A DNA stretch of 64,000 nucleotides from Lates calcarifer (taxonomy: Eukaryota > Chordata > Actinopteri > Centropomidae): assembly GCF_001640805.2 (NCBI RefSeq), contig NC_066842.1, positions 23,702,098 to 23,766,097 on the forward strand, in the 5' to 3' direction. The notes below the pieces were generated by a model that was not told where the DNA came from, ran no database searches, and worked only from the letters and a program-made list of their open reading frames with translations. Each line of letters opens with the position of its first letter. The first letter of the stretch is position 1. Below are positions 60,201 through 64,000 of the stretch, in pieces. The translations under genes and the position numbers were made by a program.

Positions 60201-61902
60201 TTAAGAGATTTCAAATTGTAATTAGACTTTAGATTATATTTTGGAAGCTCACAAAACAAAATGTTTTTTTGTTTTTTTTTCTGCTGCAAAGCGGCCTAAT
60301 CATTCCTTCAAGCCAAGAATATTCTAGATTTTTTTCTAAAGCATAACATAATCTGTTTGGCTTTAAGTAAACAAACAAAACTCTTGTTCAATGTTCTGTA
60401 TGTAATAATACATGAAAAACTCTAAATTTACATAATTTAGGACATACAAGATGATCAACTACACAAATAAAAATAAGGAGACAGAACTGTAGCTGAACCT
60501 AACTAATCCCGCACTATCAAATTCTTAATTAGCAGGAAAAGTTTGATCCAGCGTTATGATTAAAATTCTGATACTAATGATGAATTTTGATAAACTTATT
60601 TTTAATTGTTTTGTGATGCCTTCCTTTATATGCCTCTTTAAAGCCAGACTGAATAGTGCACGCCCTGGCATCTTGTGCACTCTTTGCAGTTAGTTTAAGA
60701 GCAATTAGAAATTTATCACAATTCTAGCTCTTAGCACTGCACTGGCATGAACACACACACACACACACACACACACACTACACTAATGTACTGTATCATT
60801 CACTAAACATCGGTTTAATTACCCCTCCTAGCATTTGCAATATATTGTGCCACTATTGTTTTTACTAATGAGAACATCTATACAAATGTGGGCACCCACA
60901 CAGTTACACACTCACACTGTGAGTATGAAATATTGGCTCATTGTTCACATGTTCAATTTTGCATACAGTTGTCAAGTTGTTCTAAAAGAGTTATTTTTGC
61001 ATTTATGTCTTGATTAAGACATGATAATTAAGATACCTAAGACAGTTTTCCACAAAGAAACTTCAAATTAGCTTATTTATTATAATCAGTAGGTTTTATA
61101 AATGCAAAAAGAATATCTCATTATGAGCTATTTTCTGCCTCTAATTAGATATTTCAGAGCTTCAATTATCCAGCAATTAGCAGACTATGACTGAGGTCAA
61201 AGGTCATGACATCAGAACTGACCATTTTGCAAGTAATTAACTAAAAATGCTGTAGCAGTGTGTGGGGATACAGGAAGAAATTTCTCCTGAGATCATTATG
61301 TTAAAAACATACTTACAGCAACAGTACGGAAGTATATTGCTCCCACACCGGAAAAAGAAAAACAGATCACTATCACATTATAACATAAACATTCTTGTTA
61401 TAACAAGATATTTTTCACATTATAACGAGATATTTTCAGGTTATTACAAGATACCAACTAATCATGTTATAACAAGAAACTTTTCTCAACATAATATTTA
61501 TATTGTTTGACAAGTGACAAGGTCTCACGTTAAAACATGATAATAAAACATGATCATTTATATTATTATAATGTACTATAATGTTTCTTTCTTTTTTACA
61601 TTTCCATGAATACATTTTCCATTTCCAGTATTCAGGATATGTTCTTTGTTTCTGCTATCTTTTACTCTTTTTTCATAATATTCCCTGTCACCATTACCAG
61701 ACGAGCAGCTCCATCAGCAGAGTTTTCTGTGGACCGGACCCGTCACCTAATGTCGTTCCTCACCATGCTCGGGCCAAGTCCGGACTGGAATGTGGGGTTG
61801 TCAGGAGAGGATCTCTGTACCAAGGAGTGTGGCTGGGTGCAGAAGCTGGTCACAGACCTCATTCCCTGGGATGCAGGCACTGATAGTGGTGTCACATATG
61901 AG
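20306..61902 (+). CDS. spon1: spondin-1 (F-spondin), partial gene: join of five internal exons
   Basis: Join 20306-20379, 21647-21769, 22609-22757, 58268-58332, 61701-61902 (613 nt). All introns have GT-AG ends, phases match at every junction, and no stop occurs in the joined frame. The product matches remembered vertebrate SPON1 from the last strand of the Reeler domain ([13 protein letters not shown]) to the end of Spondin_N ([11 protein letters not shown]). F-spondin is a secreted extracellular-matrix protein (signal peptide, Reeler, Spondin_N, six thrombospondin type 1 repeats), known from floor plate and axon guidance work and reported to bind APP and ApoE receptors. Intron lengths are 1267, 839, 35510 and 3368 bp. 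No start or stop codon of the gene is in the window. Paralogue (spon1a or spon1b) undecided. Exon identity is near certain; expression is not shown. Confidence 0.95.
20745..21240 (-). mobile_element. L2-type LINE 3' region, deletion variant
   Basis: About 490 bp closely similar to 58848-59490: shared blocks include AGGTGATGCCAGTAATACAG, TAGCAGCAGGTGTTGAGTGG and GCTCAGTGCATCATGGGAGA. The A/T-rich TTCAATTCAATTTTATTTAT end at 20745 corresponds to the LINE 3' tail on the - strand. It lacks the segment with GAGGCAGAAACCTCGAGCAG that the other copy keeps. It sits in the intron between the first two visible spon1 exons. Confidence 0.7.
21647..21769 (+). CDS. spon1: spon1 exon: start of Spondin_N domain
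   Basis: 123 nt: two bases completing GAG (Glu) with the previous exon, 40 codons, one trailing base. It encodes a divergent linker ([13 protein letters not shown]) and then the very conserved [20 protein letters not shown] followed by VHPKDYP. The Cys pair and CxxC-like spacing open the Spondin_N domain, a C2-like beta sandwich. NWS is an N-glycosylation sequon conserved in SPON1. The acceptor is CCCTGTAG|AG; the donor CCAA|GTGAGT is a consensus match. Reading on past the donor gives [10 protein letters not shown], which is intronic: the conserved RRANHW continuation lies in the next exon. Confidence 0.96.
22609..22757 (+). CDS. spon1: spon1 exon: central Spondin_N domain
   Basis: 149 nt: two bases closing an Arg codon, then 49 codons, ending in phase 0. 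It encodes [20 protein letters not shown], then [20 protein letters not shown] and KMEEEIRQK, nearly identical to mammalian SPON1 (RANHWSAIIGGSHSKNYVLW and onward). Acceptor CTTCCAG|GA; donor CAGAAG|GTAGAA. The exon is followed by the 35.5-kb intron that fills most of the window. Substitutions against mammals are conservative (I/L, K/R), as expected for a fish orthologue. Confidence 0.97.
22926..22948 (+). repeat. (CA)n microsatellite
   Basis: Uninterrupted CA repeat near the 5' end of the 35.5-kb intron. Confidence 0.95.
24002..24111 (+). repeat. 56-bp tandem duplication, two diverged units
   Basis: The unit starting GCAGAATGAGATGGCTTGAT (24002) is followed at 24058 by GTAGAATGAAACAGCTTTAT. 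Both units continue with a near-identical ACTGGAATGT..ACTATTGAG or AGCTATTGAG end. Confidence 0.85.
24826..24915 (+). repeat. dispersed teleost repeat fragment, + copy
   Basis: Contains GCTGGTTAGCTTAGC, AAAGACTGGAAACAGGGAAA and AACAAAATCTGCCACC, a pattern I recognise as common in fish introns. An inverted relative is at 26725-26850. Confidence 0.5.
26725..26850 (-). repeat. dispersed teleost repeat fragment, - copy
   Basis: On the - strand it reads AGCTGGTTAGCTTGGC followed by AAAGACTGGAAACAGGGGGA, an inverted relative of 24826-24915 about 1.9 kb away. Confidence 0.5.
26860..35465. other. intronic stretch without recognised genes
   Basis: Part of the 35.5-kb spon1 intron. 28035-28520 is strongly pyrimidine-rich on the + strand, which gives long open frames of low complexity (Phe, Leu, Ser). 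No splice-bounded conserved exon was seen. 29740-29780 has a scrap of the GTTAGCATGCT-type dispersed repeat. Confidence 0.5.
31091..31122 (+). repeat. (AC)16 microsatellite
   Basis: Uninterrupted AC run; the apparent Cys/Val-rich - strand frames here come from it. Confidence 0.95.
35470..35600 (+). mobile_element. truncated tRNA-derived SINE
   Basis: Has a tRNA-like head: AAGTAGAGCAGGTTGCTTTC and a B-box-like GGCAGTTCAATCCCAGG (35509-35525), then TCCTCTGGTCACTGAACC. The head resembles that of the SINE at 6011-6301, but the body is short and decayed. Confidence 0.6.
36035..37470 (-). mobile_element. LINE 3' half: RT palm to 3' UTR (Rex1/L2-like)
   Basis: On the - strand 37470-37110 has degenerate reverse transcriptase palm. 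A long frame 37107-36394 carries [73 protein letters not shown] and [20 protein letters not shown], the usual thumb and C-terminal motifs. The YADD box is not visible as such. 36060-36120 (GCTTTATTGTCAATTCTGCC on +) is the 3' UTR. It is 5' truncated and less decayed than the other LINEs here. Confidence 0.85.
37471..40555. other. intronic stretch without recognised genes
   Basis: AT-rich with a pyrimidine-rich region at 39590-39830. No conserved exon or bounded element was found. Confidence 0.5.
40655..41300 (-). mobile_element. Tc1/mariner transposase fragment (N-terminal half)
   Basis: On the - strand from 41241: [11 protein letters not shown], then helix-turn-helix-type sequence, [39 protein letters not shown] and HVLWSDQTKT near 40820 (region of the first catalytic Asp, with a nonsense or shift nearby). 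A frame change follows, into [20 protein letters not shown]. It breaks off at about 40655, before the second Asp. Stops and shifts show it is inactive. Confidence 0.75.
41459..41507 (+). repeat. (AC)n microsatellite with one AT interruption
   Basis: AC repeat of about 24 units, broken once near 41485. Confidence 0.95.
42640..42970 (+). repeat. dispersed teleost repeat (TTAGCATGCTAACATG type), copy 1
   Basis: Contains TAGTATGCTAACATGGTCAC, TGCCAATCCATCCAGTAGAT and AAGTAGTGGACCAACCAGCT. These blocks recur at 45800-45915 and, on the other strand, at 50890-51240. The class of the element is not known to me. Confidence 0.55.
42971..45411. other. intronic stretch without recognised genes
   Basis: Nothing splice-bounded and conserved seen. 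44840-44910 has a weak LINE C-terminus flavour ([17 protein letters not shown]) but is too short to call. 45385-45411 has an 8-bp AAACTGTA microrepeat. Confidence 0.45.
45412..45800 (+). mobile_element. Tc1/mariner-like remnant with internal deletion
   Basis: Starts CACTGATCAGCCATAACATT, AAAACCACTGACAG, the terminal sequence of a common teleost Tc1/mariner family. 45645-45790 corresponds to the end of its transposase: TCCCCAGATCCCTGTCTGAT and AAGCATCTGTGGGA echo the SPDLN.IEH.WD motif, and GATCAGAGCTGTTTTAACAG the C-terminus. The middle of the gene is missing and the frame is broken. The right terminal repeat was not found. Confidence 0.65.
45800..45915 (+). repeat. dispersed teleost repeat, copy 2
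   Basis: GGCAATCTATCCAATAGTTT, CTGAGATATTCCAGTGTGGA and CCATCTATAGAGCCATGC match the end of the family at 42640-42970. It directly abuts the Tc1 remnant. Confidence 0.55.
45916..47261. other. intronic stretch without recognised genes
   Basis: 46390-46470 is a low-complexity TCTCTTC-type tract. No exon or bounded element recognised. Confidence 0.5.
47262..47535 (-). mobile_element. tRNA-headed SINE-like teleost repeat, copy 3
   Basis: Shares TGCAGGGCCAACATATATAG, AACCATTCACACTCACATTC and GAACATGCAAACTCCACACA with copy 1. The tRNA-like head is at the high-coordinate end: on the - strand GGCCGCATGGTGGTGTAGTG, GTTAGCACTGTTGCCTCATA and a B-box-like GGGTTCAAAACC. It has an internal deletion near 47300 compared with copy 1. 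Confidence 0.75.
47955..48480 (-). mobile_element. decayed LINE C-terminal domain (nuclease-like ELTVPWE type)
   Basis: On the - strand, across stops: [15 protein letters not shown] near 48350-48305, then MVLIELNVL and EDQIEE. Near 48150-48050 it reads [20 protein letters not shown] followed by [13 protein letters not shown]. This is the pattern of the C-terminus of a fish/invertebrate retroelement (usually LRPDMVL.S...VVLLELTVPWEDR.EE..ERK). The expected Pro-Asp is replaced by Gln-Gly. The PD...ELT motif resembles a restriction-type nuclease, but that link is inference. No RT core was recognised upstream. Confidence 0.5.
48700..50889. other. intronic stretch without recognised genes
   Basis: Holds a (GT)n microsatellite at 49103-49133. 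Both strands have open frames at 49811-50305, without recognised domains or splice support. Confidence 0.45.
49103..49133 (+). repeat. (GT)n microsatellite
   Basis: Uninterrupted GT run, about 15 units. Confidence 0.95.
50890..51240 (-). repeat. dispersed teleost repeat, copy 3 (inverted)
   Basis: + strand blocks: ATATTGGATAGATTGCCATG, GAATTGTAATAATTTAGCTG, TTGGTTTATAACCAAATACC and GCAAAACTAATGACATTCC. They belong to the same family as 42640-42970, in the opposite orientation. Confidence 0.55.
51262..51293 (+). repeat. (TC)n microsatellite
   Basis: Uninterrupted TC run, followed by a wider pyrimidine-rich region to about 51360. Confidence 0.95.
51480..51690 (+). mobile_element. L2-type LINE 3' UTR fragment
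   Basis: CTCGAGGTTTCTGCCTCTTA, AAAGGAAGTCTTTCCTTGCC and AGTGCTTGCTCA are the reverse complement of blocks at 58975-59060 in the L2 copy, so this fragment has the opposite orientation. No coding part. Confidence 0.65.
51691..52155. other. unassigned stretch with an imperfect short duplication
   Basis: ACTCCTCTCTTTTGAAGGGT (near 51797) is followed about 45 bp later by ACTCCTCTCTCAAGGGGTTT, each followed by a GAGAGAGA run. Possibly part of an unrecognised repeat. Confidence 0.45.
52156..53463 (-). mobile_element. Tc1/mariner-superfamily transposon, DD37E type, almost complete
   Basis: 1308 bp flanked by TA on both sides (52154-52155 and 53464-53465), the target site of this superfamily. The ends are imperfect inverted repeats: CACTGTGTCCCAAAAGTC on the left, CACCACGTCTCAAAAGGTC as complement of the right. 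The - strand carries a broken transposase (separate entry). A run of 14 C (52224-52237) lies near the left end. It sits in the 35.5-kb spon1 intron, opposite to spon1. Confidence 0.85.
52260..53257 (-). pseudogene. DD37E transposase pseudogene
   Basis: - strand order: N-terminal helix-turn-helix ([20 protein letters not shown], near 53257-53180), a second DNA-binding part ([40 protein letters not shown]; 53142-52860), then the catalytic domain 52841-52290: VFSDEC (first Asp), [10 protein letters not shown] (second Asp) and [13 protein letters not shown] (Glu). I count 37 residues between the second Asp and the Glu. An in-frame stop lies near 53150. A frameshift lies near 52855-52865, in a short T run. 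A second shift after NPIENCWG moves the C-terminus to another frame. All three catalytic residues are still readable, so decay is moderate. Probably of the fish DD37E (TRT/Traveler-type) group; the subgroup is an inference. Confidence 0.85.
53466..55684. other. intronic stretch without recognised genes
   Basis: AT-rich; no conserved exon or bounded element. Confidence 0.5.
55685..56045. mobile_element. MITE (CCCCTTTTACACAG ends), non-autonomous DNA transposon
   Basis: About 360 bp. Left end AGCCCCTTTTACACAGCC; right end, read as complement, GACCCTTTTTCACACAGA. Interior includes GTCACACCTGTTTCTATGAT and TGGGGTGGCATTACATCAGC. Open frames on both strands here are not genes. The pattern is that of a widespread teleost MITE, possibly hAT-related. 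Confidence 0.6.
56046..58267. other. end of the 35.5-kb spon1 intron
   Basis: No recognised gene. Contains TG-rich microsatellite scraps (57440-57490), a T22 run (57644-57665), and the polypyrimidine tract before the exon at 58268. Confidence 0.55.
57644..57665 (+). repeat. poly-T tract (22)
   Basis: Uninterrupted T run; could be the tail of a - strand retro-insertion, but no body was recognised. Confidence 0.9.
58268..58332 (+). CDS. spon1: spon1 exon: Spondin_[14 protein letters not shown] segment
   Basis: 65 nt: 21 codons plus two bases. It encodes [20 protein letters not shown] and N, matching [21 protein letters not shown] of mammals. The acceptor has a long T/C tract (about 58215-58265) ending CCACAG|GGA. 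The donor is AACCT|GTAAGT, a perfect consensus. Its phase fits both neighbours: phase 0 from 22757 and a split Leu codon (CT|A) with 61701. Confidence 0.97.
58446..58481 (+). repeat. 36-bp exact direct repeat, left copy
   Basis: Begins AAGGAGACAGAACTGTAGCT. Identical over 36 bases to 60475-60510 in the same intron. The two copies flank the L2 LINE at 58848-59960. Confidence 0.95.
58848..59960 (-). mobile_element. L2-type LINE with internal deletion: RT start and 3' UTR
   Basis: On the - strand 59721-59590 reads [37 protein letters not shown] and PPFLSK, the start of an L2/CR1 reverse transcriptase. The sequence then passes straight into 3' UTR blocks (59510-58870) shared with 20745-21240. 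It ends in a short AATTGAATTGAA-type tail. The RT palm, including the catalytic box, is absent. Sequence above 59730 is a degenerate upstream part. Confidence 0.8.
60475..60510 (+). repeat. 36-bp exact direct repeat, right copy
   Basis: Identical to 58446-58481; flanking bases differ on both sides. Confidence 0.95.
60751..60778 (+). repeat. (AC)14 microsatellite
   Basis: Uninterrupted AC run. Confidence 0.95.
61398..61479 (+). repeat. degenerate TTATAACAAGATA array, four units
   Basis: TTATAACAAGATA at 61398, TTATAACGAGATA at 61420, TTATTACAAGATA at 61441 and TTATAACAAGAAA at 61467, spaced 21-26 bp apart, about 220 bp upstream of the last visible spon1 exon. Confidence 0.85.
61701..61902 (+). 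CDS. spon1: spon1 exon: end of Spondin_N domain
   Basis: 202 nt: one base closing the Leu codon, then 67 codons in phase 0. It encodes [60 protein letters not shown] and DSGVTYE. It includes the characteristic SPDWNVG and WDAGTDSG motifs of the domain and two conserved Cys. Acceptor ATTACCAG|ACGAGC; donor TATGAG|GTAATT. The next mammalian segment (SPNKPTIPQEKI) is not found in 61903-64000, so the window ends inside the following intron. Confidence 0.97.
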
Positions 61903-62504
61903 GTAATTTATCCAAATTTACCTAATTAATTCAAATGTTAGTTGTTTCATGGTTTGCTGAAGCTGTTGCCATCAGGACCATGGAGAAATGATGGCAAAAT
62001 AAGCTATAAGAAAAGCTAAATTATTTTAAAGTTTATGGTCACATTAGTAATTTTACATTGGTAATGTCTTGTCAGCGGCTCTAACTGTAGTCAAAACAGC
62101 ACATAGCAGCAGCAGCAGGTTCAATGCCATCTCTCAAAGTAATTCATGAGATGTTATGTGGCTTGTGTAGACAGTTGTATTATTTAAATAGCATGTGTTC
62201 CATCAGATGCGCATGAGATAGATGACAGAAAAAAGACGAATAGTATCCAACATCCAACCTCATATTTTGGGACCCCTGTTCTGCAAGTCAATGGAGTAGC
62301 ATTCCCATAAATGAGCTGTCTCACTTCCTTTTCTGCCTTGAAAGTATAAAAGAAAATAGGTTACTACTTTTATGGTTCATTTAACTCCTCAATGCTCAGA
62401 ATGAGAGAATAACAGTATCTCAGGGTTGCCAACTCTCACACTTTCACGCCTTCACTCTCAATCTCACACTCTCACTCTGCCTGAACAGATCTCATGCCAA
62501 AACC

Positions 62505-62600
62505 AGGGCTGTGTCCAAAATCACTCACTACTCACTATATAGTGCACTATACAGCACTACAAAATGGCGAACTCACTATGTAGTGCACTAGTGTCTTTAA
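62505..62600. repeat. palindromic TAGTGCACTA motifs, MITE-like end
   Basis: GGCTGTGTCCAAAATCACTC, ACTCACTATATAGTGCACTA and CTATGTAGTGCACTAGTG resemble the end of a common teleost MITE. The other end was not located, so boundaries are open. Confidence 0.45.
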
Positions 62601-63524
62601 TAAAAATAGTTTTAACTACCATTAGCATTTTATTATTAGCAAAGTATAGAAAAGATAGAGAAGGATCCAACTTAATAAATGTCTGCTAATGTGCTGCTGA
62701 GTATTAGCTTGTTGTATATGGTGATTTTGTGTCCGTCAATGAAATAACAGTACTGTTATCCTGAGTAGGAAGGAGTTTAAAATACTTTCCTTAACACCTA
62801 ACCTAAAACAAGACAAAATATCAGCTAGTTTTTTGCTTGACAGAAAACATTATGTCAATACTACTTATTTTCTTACTTAGCTTGAATAACGTTAGCCTTG
62901 TTAGCCTTCGTAAGAGCAATTTGTGTTTGTTACCAAGCTGATTAAAGCAATTATTGTTAATTTGTTTTTACCTAACAAGAAATTAGCTACTTTAGATGCA
63001 TTAATGTGTCTAATGTATCTACTATAGCTAATGTTATCTAAAGTTGTGTGTTTATAGAGAAGAATAATGTGATCTTTAGCTGACCAGATACCGTAACTAG
63101 CTATAAACATTTAAGCACATCTAGTTCTTTTGAGCGTGTAACACTTTGCCATTCACTGCTAAGAATTAAAGACCTCCAAAATGGCTGCTGCGGGTGTGTT
63201 ACATCAACGGATACTGCACTGTGTAGGTGACACTTGTGTCACCTATGCCTCATTTAAACCTGCAGTGGTACAGTGTAATTATTAGAAATGAATCTCTTGC
63301 TTTAGTGACGGCTGACAGTTACAGCATTTTATTACAAGGCTTATAGCGCACTAGCTGTTGGAATTAAGCAGCATTTATAATATATTGCCACATCACAGCA
63401 CACTTGACTTCCACCTGTCTATTATTGTGTCTGACTTCTTTAGTTTTCTACACCCTTGGAATGAAATGTGCTCATCCATATTCACCCACTGTTTGAAGAC
63501 ATCAGCAATTTATTTATAGTTTAC

Positions 63525-63564
63525 AAGCTTATGAATAAGCAGCTCCTTGCTTATTCATAAGCTT
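63525..63564. repeat. perfect 17-bp inverted repeat with 6-nt loop
   Basis: AAGCTTATGAATAAGCA (63525-63541) and its exact reverse complement (63548-63564), loop GCTCCT. Pairing does not extend beyond the arms. Confidence 0.95.
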
Positions 63565-64000
63565 CATTTATCTAGCTGATGGGAGTTGGTAAATACCTTT
63601 CGAATCCTCACATAAAGCCAGACCTCTTTCAGCTTCTGTTACTTTTTAAATATGGAATTGAGTGTTCAGGGCGTGATTTCCTTGTGTCAGGTAGTCTCTG
63701 CATTTTGTGTCTTTGAGCCCTCAGCCACACACTGGCACTCACTTTATTTACATTTGTCCTGATTTTGTAAGCATTTTCCAAATTATAAAATGTTGTGATC
63801 ATAGACAATAACTATAGCAGTTAGCATTGTACTGAGCATGTGGTATAGCTTTTCTCTACATTACTAGATAGCTAGGTAAATGTTGTTTCTGTGTATTGTG
63901 CTATGGGTGTGTGAATCATATGTATAAAATGTGAAATGTAACACAATGTAATTCTGCACAGTTAACCATTAGATGAGCTATTAATTCTACTGTACAGCAG

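Larger units (their letters stand above)
61903..64000. other. start of the next spon1 intron
   Basis: No further SPON1 exon (SPNKPTIPQEK or later) found. 62440-62480 is a CACTCTCA-type low-complexity stretch. Most of the rest is AT-rich. Confidence 0.6.

Overview
The window is vertebrate, almost certainly teleost fish, nuclear DNA. It holds the middle of one gene, a spondin-1 (F-spondin) orthologue on the + strand, set in long introns full of transposable-element debris. Five coding exons are supported: 20306-20379, 21647-21769, 22609-22757, 58268-58332 and 61701-61902. Their phases join without a break and together encode about 204 residues: the end of the Reeler domain and nearly all of the Spondin_N domain. 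Signal peptide and most of Reeler lie upstream of the window or were not found; the thrombospondin type 1 repeats lie downstream. Whether the gene is spon1a or spon1b cannot be decided from this segment. Fish origin is inferred from the protein and from repeats I recognise as typical of teleosts, perhaps percomorph: tRNA-headed SINEs, L2/Rex1-like and L1/Tx1-like LINEs, Tc1/mariner elements and a family with GGGCCCGAGC ends.

Layout. 1-11.4 kb is a dense pile of decayed elements, mostly on the - strand: a Ty3/gypsy pol relic, pieces of L1/Tx1-type LINEs, a LINE reverse transcriptase tail with a telomere-like insertion, the GGGCCCGAGC repeat, and a long Rex1/L2-like LINE with a SINE nested in it. 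11.4-20.3 kb is AT-rich with a perfect 26-bp hairpin, a MITE, a LINE fragment and a SINE. 20.3-22.8 kb has three spon1 exons. 22.8-58.3 kb is one 35.5-kb intron carrying SINEs, a LINE, three Tc1/mariner-type elements (one almost complete, with DD37E spacing), a MITE, a decayed LINE C-terminus and several dispersed repeats. 58.3-64 kb has two more exons, an L2 LINE, a 36-bp exact direct repeat and a 17-bp perfect hairpin near the right edge.

I found no second host gene, no RNA gene, no CRISPR array and nothing I would call a new biological system. The transposon reading frames are all broken. The most unusual items are the two perfect hairpins, the DD37E transposon, the SINE-in-LINE nest with clear target duplications, the TTAGGG tract inside a LINE reading frame, and the 36-bp direct repeat flanking an L2 insertion. 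Family names rest on remembered protein and repeat patterns, without a database search.
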